Positions 24,530-33,406 are shown, numbered from the stretch's first letter. The stretch: 57,977 nt of DNA from Candidatus Peregrinibacteria bacterium (GCA_016220175.1 JACRHZ010000006.1:1-57977), one strand, 5' to 3'. Translations and numbers: made by a program. The notes: generated by a model not told the origin, from the letters alone.

Positions 24530-27500
24530 TTATCTTGCAGCGCTTGTCTCGAGTCCAAGTCCTTCAGTAAGACGCTGATTTATCGTCGCGAATTCAGAGC
24601 GAACAAGAGGATCATTTGGATGAAATTTCCCCTGAGATCCCTGGAAAACATCGACATCACTCAAGGCATCAATTGCTTGTAACGCCGATGTATTTGCTGC
24701 AAATTCAGTATAGTCGAGATACTCTTTTGCAGAATCGATCGTTGAATTTTGATCAATATATTTTTTTCCGAGTGTTGCAAAAAGTTCTGCAGTTTCCCAT
24801 CTCGTAATTGGCTGATCCATTGGTCTTGATGGATTTGGAGTATATCCAACAGCAAGTGCGCCATTAAATGCCGCATATCCCCAATCCGGAACTCCAGGGA
24901 AATCCACATCAAGCTTTTCAGAATTCCCAAGAGGAAGTCCGAAAATTCGCATTGCCATAACCAGCGCTTCAATTCTGAGGGTAGGATTTATCGCTCCGAA
25001 TTGTCCTGTGCGATCGCCACCGTATCCGCGTACATATCCATGAGAAGTATTGTACTCAGCCGGAGCAAAATACCATTCGTGCATGGGAACATCCAAGAAA
25101 CTGGCTGCTCCAATTGTATAGCATTCTTGATTATTTTCTTCTGCAAGCACTGTTACATCCGATGCCAAAGTTTCTATTTCTTGAGGAGTAAATTCATTTG
25201 CCTCGAGTGCAAGTCCTGCGCTATTTACTTTTGCTTTCACATCTTCTGATATCCCTCCACACCAGTTTCTCGTCGCTACTACTTGCATTACTTCCTTGAG
25301 ACGTTCTTTAGTGAAACTCCCAAGATCGGCTTTTTCGAGGGATTTTTCCAAATTATCCACGCGCTCAAGAATTATGTTTTTATCAGCAATGATTCGATCT
25401 CGGTGTTTTTCTCCTACTGCAGTAATATTAGAAACGCTTTGAGATACAGCATTCGTAAAACTCTCTGAGAATCTCTCCGTGAGATCAGCAAGTTTTACTG
25501 CTGCCTTTTGAAGCGCCTCATCTAAAACAATTTCAAGTTTATTGGTAAAGTTCTGGAAAATCTTATCTACTTTTTCGGCAACTTTTTCTTCGAGATGTGC
25601 GAAAAGATCATCGAGTGACGCTGTCTCTTCTTCCTGAGATACATACCCATGGAGACGGTTTTTGAGTTTATCTCTCAGCGAAATCGCTTTATCTATAAGT
25701 CGAAGAATTTCACCATTTTCTGTCATGTTCACAGAATTTTTTTGAATGTCATTTACGAGGGATTCAAACTTGGAGAAAATTTCCTGTGTTTTTACGTCTG
25801 AAATTTTACGTTCCTCGATAAAATCGTGAATTGCATCGCGGGATTTTATGAGATCCTGAACAGTTCCTTCTATGAATGAATCTGCTTCAAAAGAGCGTTT
25901 TTCCTGAATGAGTTTTTCTACACGAGATTTTGTATCGTGAAGGGCTTCCAGAAGCTTTTCCAGACCTTGTCCTCGTTGATTTTTGGCAGATTCGAGGAGT
26001 GCTTCGAGATTTTTTACTCCAGCATCGAGCTTTGCATAATACTCTGAATCTTTCTCAATTTTAGCGAGTTCTGCCTTATAAGAAGAGAGACTCTCCAGAA
26101 GTTCTTTCTCGAGAAAGAGGAAGTCTAAGTACGGACGTACTGCTGCCATTTTACTTTCGATTTCAGGAAAAGTTTGTTGATGAAGTATTTTGAGTTTGTC
26201 TTCAACGTCTGCTGTATTCTTTCTATAAGATTGCATTTCTTCCTGTGCTTCTTTGAGAATTTCAAATGCTTTTTTTACGAGATCAGTAATAACGCGCTTT
26301 TCGACAATGTGTTCTGGGAGTTTTCTCATCTGTCTTTCCAAATCAAGAAGATGTTGTTCATCTTTTTGGAGAATTCCGAAAACAGTTTCTTTGTCGGAAA
26401 TATTTTCAAGAGTAAGAACTATCCCATTTTCACACACCATATTTGCTTCAAGTGTCTTCCATCCTTCAGGAACATTGCATGAAGATGAGAAATTCTTACA
26501 GCGACTGGAATCATTGGGGTCAAGTGCAGAAGTGATCACCTGAAGACACGTTTTCTCTGTCTCAGTTGTAGTGACTTCACTTGTTGTTATGTCGTCACGT
26601 GAAACACAAGTCATTGTCCCATCGTTCTTCCATTTCGTCATTCCACTCGCACACCAAGAACCGGAAGGACCACTTTGTCCCAGCTCCAGACAGTATTGAT
26701 CTTTTGCACGGCATCTTCCGGTATTTTGCGGACACTGAATTGATTCCCAGGCTTTTGAATCACGAGAATTAATGGCTACACACGTCATTCCGCTTCCATC
26801 TTTTTTATAACACGAAACGGCATTTCCCCCACACCATCCATCATTTGAACCTTCCTTCCCTGGTTCAACACACATGGTGTCTCCTTGACGACATACTCCG
26901 GATCCTGATGGACATGTTTCGTCCATCCCAGCACAATAGAGCGAACCATCTCCTAAATAGCATTGCTTACTTCCCCCTCCACCACACCATGCTGTTCCGG
27001 GTCCCGTTTCGCCACGTTCGAGACAATTCGTATCCGTTGGATTACAGAATCCCGTATCTAATGGACATTGAGGCTGAGAAGAGGCTCCATTTGGACTTCC
27101 TTGAGGCCACTCAGCACAATAAATCCCAGTTCCATCTTTTTTATAACACTGTTGAGAATTTTTGCACCATGCATTTAATGGACCATATTTTCCCGGTTCG
27201 GTACAATTTGAATCATTTGGACTACATATCTTATACCCGACAGGACATGTTGTCGGTATCATATTTGCTGGATTATTTGTGTTTGGTTGACAATATTTTT
27301 TTGTTCCATCAGCGGTGAAACACTCCATGCTATCAACACACCATCCATTTACTGGTCCTGTTGCACTCGGTTCAATGCAATTCGAATCATTCTGAGCACA
27401 TCTTTTTGTTCCAAATGGACAGGATTTTTGCCAATCAACACAGGTAAGACCACCATCTCCATAATTACATTGTTTCCCCTGATAACACCAAGAACCGCTC

Positions 27501-29596
27501 GGACACACTTCTCCAAGGGAACATTGACGAGGGGTTGATGACGCTACAGTAGTGTTTGTGTTCGTGGTATTTGTTGTAGTGGAAGTTGTCGTGTTTGTTG
27601 TATTTGGAAGAATGGAAGTCGAAAGGTTGGAATTTGTACCGAAAGCATCACAGGTTTGAGTACTTGCATTACACACTTGCGTGCTGGAGCAATCTTTTAC
27701 TTTTCCAAGTGACGTCTGATTCACGATACAACTATCTGATGTTATGTCATACGTGCTCGGTCCATAGAGAGAATTATTGTTACAGACATACGTATTTCCA
27801 CAACGCTCTATGCTGTAGGTCGTATATTCTGTCTGTGTTCGACATTTTCCTTCAAAACATCCGTACTGACACGTTTTTGTAACTGAAGCGATATCTTTAT
27901 TCGCGTTACAATAGTATTCAAACACGTCCGTTCTGCTTGAACAGGAATCACTATACTGAAGAGTATTTCGTGTGGTTACTCCCTTTTGAGAAGAAACGAG
28001 TGGAGATGTCGTGCTATTCATGGTCGTAGCATTTTCTCCATCGGGATCTTCACAAGTTGCCGGCGGTTCTGCGATGATCGTAAAAGTGGGGGAAGCAACA
28101 ACGCAATTTGTCTTTTGATCTCTTGTGGTGTCAGCGGTTGAAACTGTTCTTCCATCATTGAACGCAGAATTTTCCACACAAAAATAATAAGGTCCTCCTA
28201 CGGGAATTGTTCCTGAACCAGTAGTAGAAGAAACACTCGCATAACTTGTTCCGAAAGTTTGTCCGATACTATTTATGAAATTATAAATAGTATTCTGCCA
28301 AATTGGGCTTGAAAAATTCGTGGCGCTTGTACTAACCTTTACGGTCATAGCAACCCAAAGTGTTGACGGGAGCGTTCCGCTTGCCTGAAACTGAGAAGAA
28401 AAAGGGATACTCTGTGTCGACACAAAAGTCGTGTTTCCTGGATTTGCGATACTACTCAGCATGAGATTTGTTGGATCAAGAAGTGTCCAAGTGATAGGAG
28501 CTGTGGTTTTTTCTGGATTCACGAGCCTCGAACCATCTTCACTCACACATTTATAGTATGACTGACCATTTGTGTTACTGGTGTTTCCAGTAAATGGTCC
28601 TGCCATGGTATAGCGACATTTTACATAGTCGGTGGATGGCCATATTGTGTTTCCACTTTGGTCAACAAGATTTCCATCACTTTTTACATATTTATAGTAT
28701 TGAATTCCGTTTACAGTCGTTGCTACTATAAGTTTCGCTACATTTGAAAATGGATATGTCGTTTCGAGTCTCACCCAATCCGATGCATCCCAAACTCCTA
28801 AAAGAGGATTTTCAGCGACTCCACTTCGGGCGCACCACCTGTGACCATCTCCATCATAAAACCCTTGAGCGTTATTCTGCTGGGTAAGATGGGCTCTTGA
28901 AATGGGAGCTCCATACGTCGTATGATCCACCATAGGATCGCCCACGGGGCAATGAACAATTGATCCCGGAAAAAATCCCCCCTTACTCGTGGGGAAAGAT
29001 CCACCCTGACCATTCGCGAAATCTGAACTTGCGCCGACGTTAAAGGCATAATTATTAGAGGAAGCTATATATCCTCCTACTGTATATGAACCGCTGAGAC
29101 CATCGCCATAAAACACGATAATTCCTTCGTGTTTTTTTGCGGCGGTAACATGATCGAGCCATCTTGTCAGGAGCGCGTTATTCAAATCTTCATTTCCGTT
29201 TGCATCGGTGATGACATAGACATCTGTTGTCCCCGCCTTCAGAGGAGGATTGGTAGTATTGGAACTGTACGCACTGCACCAGTTTCCGGGAACTCCAGAA
29301 TTACTATATGCCACAGCATAGCTGTGATAATAAGTATTGTAAGAACCAGCAAATTTTCCGGAAGTTTGGAGTGGTCCAGGATTACACAAAAAGTTCGTCG
29401 CTTCGTAGTTGATAATGTCGTCGTTATACGCGTACGAACCGAGTGTTCCGACGGAAAGGGTCCTATTATACGTCCCTCCTCCTGGAAGACTCAGAACATC
29501 CGCCTTGAGGAAACGGCTGATGTCTCCAAAAAAACTGAGCGATATTGCGACGAGTGCAAGTACTGCACTTCCGAGAAGAAGATTTTTCTTTTTCAT
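24530..29596 (-). CDS. Giant secreted S-layer-homology protein with cysteine-rich repeats
   Basis: The 1688-residue protein starts with a signal peptide (KKKNLLLGSAVLALVAISLSFF). Residues ~35-650 are a Ser/Thr/Asn/Gly-rich surface-type region without a family I can name. A Thr/Asn-rich linker (~660-690) leads into five to six cysteine-rich repeats of ~55 residues (~690-1000), each with a D-x-N/M-C-x-E-x-G and WC pattern and YKKDG-like segments. A long coiled-coil region follows (~1065-1440). Three SLH-like modules end the protein (~1498-1688; for example INPTLRIEALVMAMRIFG, WETAELFATLGK and DPLVRSEFATINQRL). The SLH end would hold it to the wall, with the repeats projecting outward. It has its own promoter and terminator. 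Confidence 0.88.
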   Translation of the reverse strand: MKKKNLLLGSAVLALVAISLSFFGDISRFLKADVLSLPGGGTYNRTLSVGTLGSYAYNDDIINYEATNFLCNPGPLQTSGKFAGSYNTYYHSYAVAYSNSGVPGNWCSAYSSNTTNPPLKAGTTDVYVITDANGNEDLNNALLTRWLDHVTAAKKHEGIIVFYGDGLSGSYTVGGYIASSNNYAFNVGASSDFANGQGGSFPTSKGGFFPGSIVHCPVGDPMVDHTTYGAPISRAHLTQQNNAQGFYDGDGHRWCARSGVAENPLLGVWDASDWVRLETTYPFSNVAKLIVATTVNGIQYYKYVKSDGNLVDQSGNTIWPSTDYVKCRYTMAGPFTGNTSNTNGQSYYKCVSEDGSRLVNPEKTTAPITWTLLDPTNLMLSSIANPGNTTFVSTQSIPFSSQFQASGTLPSTLWVAMTVKVSTSATNFSSPIWQNTIYNFINSIGQTFGTSYASVSSTTGSGTIPVGGPYYFCVENSAFNDGRTVSTADTTRDQKTNCVVASPTFTIIAEPPATCEDPDGENATTMNSTTSPLVSSQKGVTTRNTLQYSDSCSSRTDVFEYYCNANKDIASVTKTCQYGCFEGKCRTQTEYTTYSIERCGNTYVCNNNSLYGPSTYDITSDSCIVNQTSLGKVKDCSSTQVCNASTQTCDAFGTNSNLSTSILPNTTNTTTSTTTNTTNTNTTVASSTPRQCSLGEVCPSGSWCYQGKQCNYGDGGLTCVDWQKSCPFGTKRCAQNDSNCIEPSATGPVNGWCVDSMECFTADGTKKYCQPNTNNPANMIPTTCPVGYKICSPNDSNCTEPGKYGPLNAWCKNSQQCYKKDGTGIYCAEWPQGSPNGASSQPQCPLDTGFCNPTDTNCLERGETGPGTAWCGGGGSKQCYLGDGSLYCAGMDETCPSGSGVCRQGDTMCVEPGKEGSNDGWCGGNAVSCYKKDGSGMTCVAINSRDSKAWESIQCPQNTGRCRAKDQYCLELGQSGPSGSWCASGMTKWKNDGTMTCVSRDDITTSEVTTTETEKTCLQVITSALDPNDSSRCKNFSSSCNVPEGWKTLEANMVCENGIVLTLENISDKETVFGILQKDEQHLLDLERQMRKLPEHIVEKRVITDLVKKAFEILKEAQEEMQSYRKNTADVEDKLKILHQQTFPEIESKMAAVRPYLDFLFLEKELLESLSSYKAELAKIEKDSEYYAKLDAGVKNLEALLESAKNQRGQGLEKLLEALHDTKSRVEKLIQEKRSFEADSFIEGTVQDLIKSRDAIHDFIEERKISDVKTQEIFSKFESLVNDIQKNSVNMTENGEILRLIDKAISLRDKLKNRLHGYVSQEEETASLDDLFAHLEEKVAEKVDKIFQNFTNKLEIVLDEALQKAAVKLADLTERFSESFTNAVSQSVSNITAVGEKHRDRIIADKNIILERVDNLEKSLEKADLGSFTKERLKEVMQVVATRNWCGGISEDVKAKVNSAGLALEANEFTPQEIETLASDVTVLAEENNQECYTIGAASFLDVPMHEWYFAPAEYNTSHGYVRGYGGDRTGQFGAINPTLRIEALVMAMRIFGLPLGNSEKLDVDFPGVPDWGYAAFNGALAVGYTPNPSRPMDQPITRWETAELFATLGKKYIDQNSTIDSAKEYLDYTEFAANTSALQAIDALSDVDVFQGSQGKFHPNDPLVRSEFATINQRLTEGLGLETSAAR

Positions 29597-29640
29597 TTTG
29601 TTTTTGTATAAAAATGTAAAAAAAGGTGAAGTTGTCTCTA

Positions 29641-29669
29641 ATTATAGCAATTTTGTGCTGATTTTTCAA
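29641..29669 (-). promoter_or_regulatory. Promoter of the SLH surface-protein gene
   Basis: On the minus strand TTGAAA (29664-29669) is followed by 17 bp and TATAAT (29641-29646), with an extended -10 (TGC before TATAAT). The leader to the start codon is about 37 bases. It is a strong match, fitting an abundant surface protein. Confidence 0.8.
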
Positions 29670-29723
29670 TCCTAAAAATATTGTTTTTAATATATTTTTA
29701 AGAAATGACATCAATATATTTTC

Positions 29724-29744
29724 TGTCGTCGACTTCCGACGACA
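29724..29744. repeat. REP-like palindrome (family A)
   Basis: TGTCGTCG and CGACGACA form a perfect 8-bp stem around ACTTC, the same loop as the copy at 11089. A second imperfect hairpin (GAAAG...CTTTC, 29768-29794) follows, so both copies share a two-hairpin layout. Confidence 0.72.
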
Positions 29745-29881
29745 CATTCGCAATTTCTTTTCGCCTCGAAAGTCGAGCTACGGAGCGAGCTTTCTGATTC
29801 CATCAAAATATTAAGGCAAATAGTGATTTTCCATAGGAAAAAATTTCTTCAAAATAGAAGAAATCTTATTTTGCTCAAAAA

Positions 29882-31402
29882 ATGCATACAAAAGTCCACT
29901 CCATGTCTCTTCGGGGACTCGACTCTATCCCGATTGAAGTAGAAGCCGATATTTTGAGAGGGCAAACAAAATTTTTTGTAGTTGGACTCGGAGATATTGC
30001 CGTGCAGGAGGCGCGGGAGCGCGTGAGATCTGCGGTAAAAAACTCTGGTTTCAAATTCCCTTTCACGCGAGTTATTGTCAATTTGGCGCCGGCAGATGTC
30101 CGAAAAATTGGCCCAAGTTTTGATCTTCCGATCGCGCTTGGAATTCTTCTCGCATTTGATCAGATTGAAATTGATCCTGATATTCTTCAGAAAAGTGTGA
30201 TTATTGGAGAACTTTCCCTTGATGGCGGTCTTCGGAGTGTGAATGGAATTCTCCCCATCACTACCGAAGCAAAAAAATTAGGATTTGAATCTGTGTTCCT
30301 TCCAAAAGTGAATGCCAAAGAAGCTGCACTCGTGGAAGGAATCCAAATTTATGGTATAGAAACGCTCCAAGAACTCATTCTTCATTTTTCCGGTGTAAAT
30401 CCGCTTTCTGCGTTTCCGCCAACTGATGCGGAAAAACTCTATCTTCCCGAAGAAATTTTGGAGGATTTTTCATATATTCGCGGACAAGAACATGCCAAAA
30501 GGGCGCTCGAAATCGCCGCTGCTGGAGGGCACAATATTCTTATGAATGGAACTCCAGGATCAGGAAAAACGCTTATGGCGAGAGCGCTTCGTTCTATTCT
30601 CCCCAAAATGACAAAGGAAGAAGCGCTCGAAGTTACCAAAATCCATTCGATTGCAAACCTCTTAAAGCCTGATGTTCCCTTGATTACCACTCGCCCATTC
30701 CGTACGGTTCATCACACTGCGTCGAGTATTTCCCTTGTTGGCGGAGGGAAAAATCCCAGACCAGGAGAAATTTCTCTTGCGCATCGCGGAGTGCTTTTTA
30801 TGGACGAACTTGCGGAATTTCCCGGACAGGTTCTCGAGGTTTTGAGGCAACCCCTAGAAGATCGGCGGATTACCATTTCCCGGGCAAGCGGAACCGCCTC
30901 GTTCCCAGCACATTTTCTTCTCGTCGCTGCCATGAACCCGACGCCATCTGGATATGATCCCAATTCTGATGGAAAATCTTTTAATATTGATCAGAAATAT
31001 CGAAAAAAACTTTCGGGACCGTTTCTCGACCGGATTGATTTGTATGCTGATGTTGCCCCCGTACAATTTGAAAAACTCAGAGAAAAGCATGACGCTGAGC
31101 CTTCTCGCATTATTGCTGAAAGGGTACAGAAAGCAAGAGACTCACAATCAAAACGATTCCAAGGAGCTGGAATTTTTTGCAATGCGGAAATGAAAATAAA
31201 AGAGATAAAGGCATTTTGCGAAATTTCTGAAGCATCGGAAGACCTTCTCAAAATGGCGATGAAGCAATTTGGACTTTCTGCACGCGGTTTTCATCGTATT
31301 CTCAAAGTGGCGAGAACGATTGCTGATCTTTCTCATGAAACCGATATTTCGGAAAATCATGTGGCGGAAGCACTTCAGTATAGACCGAAGTTTCAGGAGT
31401 GA
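29882..31402 (+). CDS. comM: ComM/YifB-family AAA+ ATPase
   Basis: This Mg-chelatase-like AAA+ protein is related to ComM, a helicase that aids integration of incoming DNA during transformation. The N-terminal lon-like fold shows VVGLGDIAVQEARERVRSA (about residues 33-51) and VNLAPADVRKIGPSFDLPIA. Walker A is GTPGSGKTLMARAL (about residues 222-235), and the sensor/Mg-chelatase motifs are HHTASSISLVGGG, GVLFMDELAEFPGQVLEVLRQPLE and AAMNPTP. The 506-residue length is normal. It lies between the SLH gene (divergent) and a toxin-antitoxin pair. Confidence 0.94.
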   Translation: MHTKVHSMSLRGLDSIPIEVEADILRGQTKFFVVGLGDIAVQEARERVRSAVKNSGFKFPFTRVIVNLAPADVRKIGPSFDLPIALGILLAFDQIEIDPDILQKSVIIGELSLDGGLRSVNGILPITTEAKKLGFESVFLPKVNAKEAALVEGIQIYGIETLQELILHFSGVNPLSAFPPTDAEKLYLPEEILEDFSYIRGQEHAKRALEIAAAGGHNILMNGTPGSGKTLMARALRSILPKMTKEEALEVTKIHSIANLLKPDVPLITTRPFRTVHHTASSISLVGGGKNPRPGEISLAHRGVLFMDELAEFPGQVLEVLRQPLEDRRITISRASGTASFPAHFLLVAAMNPTPSGYDPNSDGKSFNIDQKYRKKLSGPFLDRIDLYADVAPVQFEKLREKHDAEPSRIIAERVQKARDSQSKRFQGAGIFCNAEMKIKEIKAFCEISEASEDLLKMAMKQFGLSARGFHRILKVARTIADLSHETDISENHVAEALQYRPKFQE

Positions 31403-31420
31403 GGGTTTTTTCTCACCATC

Positions 31421-31449
31421 TTGACCATTACTCAGTAATACTTTAATAT
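31421..31449 (+). promoter_or_regulatory. Promoter with operator-like palindrome for the RHH-RelE module
   Basis: TTGACC (31421-31426) and TAATAT (31444-31449) are 17 bp apart. The spacer holds ATTACT-C-AGTAAT (31427-31439), a perfect palindrome. Ribbon-helix-helix antitoxins usually repress their own promoter, so this is a likely operator. Confidence 0.7.
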
Positions 31450-31476
31450 TATAACACTTCTCTCATGATATCTTTT

Positions 31477-31737
31477 ATGGAAACCACAGTAAAAACGAGC
31501 ATCTCTCTTCCGAAGGAAACTTGGAAAAAACTCAAGAAATATAGAAACAGAAGTAGCGTTATATACATTGCTCTCGAGCTGTATTTTGACAAAGAGCAAG
31601 ATTTAGAAAAAGCTGAGGAGGTGTATTGGGAAAAGGTAAAAAAATCACTCAGAGGAAAAACAGGAGAATATATTTCCGCAAATCCAAATGGCGAAGAAAT
31701 TACTGATGAACTTCTTGAGGAAAAGTTATGGAAATAA
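31477..31737 (+). CDS. Ribbon-helix-helix antitoxin
   Basis: The 86-residue protein opens with an RHH-type strand and helix (VKTSISLPKETWKKLKKY, about residues 4-21), followed by RSSVIYIALELYFDKEQ. An acidic C-terminal tail (GEEITDELLEEKLW) would wrap the toxin. ATG 31477 fits the RHH fold; ATG 31465 adds four residues. The end overlaps the toxin start by 10 bp, as is usual for type II modules. It is predicted to neutralise the RelE-like protein and repress the promoter at 31421. Confidence 0.75.
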   Translation: METTVKTSISLPKETWKKLKKYRNRSSVIYIALELYFDKEQDLEKAEEVYWEKVKKSLRGKTGEYISANPNGEEITDELLEEKLWK

Positions 31738-31997
31738 TTTTTTCGAGAAATTTTAAAAAACAGGCAAAAAAAATCTCAGAAAATTCAAGTTCACGAAAAG
31801 AAAAGATCAACACAGTTATCAAGGATTTTTCGATGCAAGGAAGAGGATCAGAGTTCTATCGGAAAAAACTGAAAGGAAATTGGTATGGATATGAAGAACT
31901 TCAGCTTGGGGGTGATATCCGAATTATATTTCGCGAGAAAGGGAATGTTGCAGTTTTTGAAGCGATAGGCACGCATTCGCAATTGGAACTGTCATAA
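31728..31997 (+). CDS. RelE/YafQ-like toxin
   Basis: The 89-residue basic protein has the RelE/ParE superfamily layout. An N-terminal strand and helix (EIIFSRNFKKQAKKI) lead to a middle YRKKLKGNWYGYEELQLGGDIRIIFRE (central strands with Arg) and a final HSQLE tail with histidine. Such toxins cut mRNA at the ribosome or, in the ParE branch, poison gyrase; mRNA cleavage is more likely by likeness to YafQ. A damaged copy of its last 45 codons lies at 34275. Confidence 0.8.
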   Translation: MEIIFSRNFKKQAKKISENSSSRKEKINTVIKDFSMQGRGSEFYRKKLKGNWYGYEELQLGGDIRIIFREKGNVAVFEAIGTHSQLELS

Positions 31998-32005
31998 TGC
32001 CACTC

Positions 32006-32062
32006 CTAAAGATCGTAGACGTCCTTTCGGTGTTTTATGCGAAGAATGAAAAGAAGAATTTT
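32006..32062 (-). pseudogene. C-terminal remnant of a RelE-type toxin
   Basis: Read on the minus strand this gives KILLFILRIKHRKDVYDL and a stop. It matches the C-terminus of the intact toxin at 32704 (LFILRVKHRKDVYDL). The rest of the toxin is missing and the coiled-coil gene abuts it, so it is a relic of an older toxin-antitoxin module. Confidence 0.75.
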
Positions 32063-32564
32063 AGGCTGCGAGAGCATGCTTATACTTTTCTTCATGGGTT
32101 TGTATTTTTCTATCTGCATAAAGCTTTGTCCTATCAGAAAAAGCATCTAGGCGAGTGATCACTTCATTTTCTACCATGAATGACAGTCCGTCATAACTTA
32201 TTTCAAGTCTCTTATTTGTTTCTTCTTGTTTTTTATTAAACTTTTTCTGTTCCTCAACAAACTTTTTCAGTTCTTGTAGTGCTGTAAATACTTCGTTATT
32301 AAATCCTTTTTGTTCTTCATTAAATCCTTTTTGTTCTTCATTGAATCCTTTTTGTTCTTCATTAAACTTTTTCAGTTCCTCAACAAAATGCTTCAATTCT
32401 TGGAGCCTCACTAAGACCTCTGTTTCATATGTCATTTCAATCTTCCCAACAGATTTTTTGAGTTCTTGTAATGCTGTGAGTACTTCCTTTTGAAATGCGT
32501 ACTGAGTCACGAGAAAAGTAAAAAAGGCAAAGCGCATTGTAAATATTTCTTTAGTAGCATGCAA
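32061..32564 (-). CDS. Coiled-coil protein with FNEEQKG repeats, copy 1
   Basis: The 167-residue protein starts with a partly hydrophobic stretch (MRFAFFTFLVTQYAF). It continues as a long coiled coil containing two copies of a TALQELKKSVGK/FVEE-like unit and three exact FNEEQKG heptads. The heptads correspond to a 21-bp unit repeated three times (32298-32360). The C-terminus reads KLYADRKIQTHEEKYKHALAA. A paralog sits at 34476. The function is unknown; similar coil proteins lie beside mobile elements in CPR genomes. Confidence 0.6.
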   Translation of the reverse strand: MHATKEIFTMRFAFFTFLVTQYAFQKEVLTALQELKKSVGKIEMTYETEVLVRLQELKHFVEELKKFNEEQKGFNEEQKGFNEEQKGFNNEVFTALQELKKFVEEQKKFNKKQEETNKRLEISYDGLSFMVENEVITRLDAFSDRTKLYADRKIQTHEEKYKHALAA

Positions 32565-32592
32565 GAACTTTTCTCTTCAGAAAGCCAAAAAG

Positions 32593-32610
32593 TGTCGACG
32601 CGGTTCGACA
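32593..32610. repeat. REP-like palindrome (family A variant)
   Basis: TGTCGA-CGCGGT-TCGACA is a 6-bp stem followed by ACACAATCG, as after the 11089 copy. It marks the right end of duplication copy 1; the identical 18-mer ends copy 2 at 34924. Confidence 0.65.
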
Positions 32611-32663
32611 ACACAATCGCACTTCTTTGCGAATCGCGAAAGATGATGACAACAAAACGTTTT

Positions 32664-32689
32664 GGAGCAACTCTTGGAAGAATTGCTCC
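32664..32689. repeat. REP-like palindrome (family B)
   Basis: GGAGCAACTC...AATTGCTCC is a stem-loop with one mismatch, followed by GACGA. Better copies are at 33508 and 34244. It lies just downstream of the RelE toxin stop codon and may act as a terminator. Confidence 0.65.
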
Positions 32690-32703
32690 GACGAGGGTAC
32701 TGC

Positions 32704-32976
32704 TCAAAGATCATAAACATCTTTCCTGTGTTTTACTCGCAGAATGAAAAGTATGCTAATTTGTCCATCTTTCTCAATTCTGAAAATAGCTCTATATTGA
32801 CCAATTCTAAATCTATATCTTCCATGAAAATCACCCTGTAAAGATTTGGCGAAAGACAAAGGATTCTCTTGTTCTGAATAGAAAAATAATTTTTGGATAA
32901 CTCTTTTTGCCGCATCTTCCTGGAGATATTTCAGATCTCTTCTTGCCGTATCTGTAAGAAAAATTTTATATTGCAT
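32704..32976 (-). CDS. RelE/ParE-family toxin
   Basis: The 90-residue protein has the RelE/ParE pattern: YKIFLTDTARRDLKYLQ at the start, LQGDFHGRYRFRIGQYRAIFRIE in the middle with the conserved Gly-x-Arg-x-Arg-x-Gly strand, and the VKHRKDVYDL end. This is the RelE type with C-terminal HRKDVY. The stop of the antitoxin and the start of the toxin share one base (32976). It is likely a translation-dependent mRNase held by the YefM-like antitoxin. Confidence 0.86.
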   Translation of the reverse strand: MQYKIFLTDTARRDLKYLQEDAAKRVIQKLFFYSEQENPLSFAKSLQGDFHGRYRFRIGQYRAIFRIEKDGQISILFILRVKHRKDVYDL

Positions 32977-33227
32977 TAGAGCATTCCAAATTCTTTCATC
33001 ACTTCTTCGAGGCTATAGACTTCTCCTCTCTTAACTTCTTCTTCAGCTGCAAGAATTTCTTGGTAGAGTTTCTCCATCGCGAATTCTTTTTCATCAATTG
33101 GTTTTACTTCCAGAACAGGAACATTCTTTTTCAGAATGATGTAGCGAATTCCTCCTTTTCGAGAAGCCTTTACATAGCTGGCCATGTTTTGGCGAAAATC
33201 TTTCATTCCAATAAGTTTTGTAACCAT
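32976..33227 (-). CDS. Phd/YefM-family antitoxin
   Basis: The 83-residue protein starts with the Phd/YefM fold (IGMKDFRQNMASYVKASRKG, then YIILKKNVPVLEVKPID). It ends in an acidic helical tail (EEEVKRGEVYSLEEVMKEF) that would bind the toxin. It is the first gene of the minus-strand pair. The promoter region at 33228-33279 carries two YefM-type palindromes directly in front of its start codon. Confidence 0.86.
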   Translation of the reverse strand: MVTKLIGMKDFRQNMASYVKASRKGGIRYIILKKNVPVLEVKPIDEKEFAMEKLYQEILAAEEEVKRGEVYSLEEVMKEFGML

Positions 33228-33279
33228 AGTGTATACTTAAGAGCACCTGAAGTGTACACTATAAAATTAGAAATATCAA
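33228..33279 (-). promoter_or_regulatory. Promoter and paired YefM-type operators
   Basis: AGTGTACACT (33251-33260) is a perfect palindrome with a TGTACA core, and AGTGTATACT (33228-33237) is a near copy 23 bp away. On the minus strand TTGATA (33274-33279), 17 bp, TACACT (33251-33256) forms a promoter whose -10 lies in the first palindrome. Two TGTACA-core palindromes are the known operator design of yefM-yoeB. Confidence 0.78.
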
Positions 33280-33385
33280 TCTTTCTCAACTGTATTTTCT
33301 GATATGGCGAGAGAAATAGAAAATCTGAGCAGAGAGAAGAATCTGCTCTGCATCTTTGCAATGAGGGAAAAACGATGCACGAATG

Positions 33386-33406
33386 TGTCGTCGGACATCG
33401 TCGACA
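33386..33406. repeat. REP-like palindrome (family A variant)
   Basis: TGTCGTCG and CGTCGACA pair at seven of eight positions around GACAT. It lies in a 480-bp gap that also holds palindromes at 33508 and 33580 and in which I see no credible gene. Confidence 0.6.

Larger units (their letters stand above)
31860..32610. repeat. Segmental duplication, copy 1
   Basis: This block (end of the RelE-like toxin gene, a second toxin remnant, a coiled-coil gene and a REP palindrome) recurs at 34276-34941 in the same order and orientation with few substitutions. Copy 2 is 84 bp shorter inside the coiled-coil gene. Confidence 0.85.

Noticed and set aside
29129-29611. Plus-strand 160-codon open frame opposite the SLH gene start
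   Set aside because: It is the antisense shadow of the signal peptide and surface region, with no family features.
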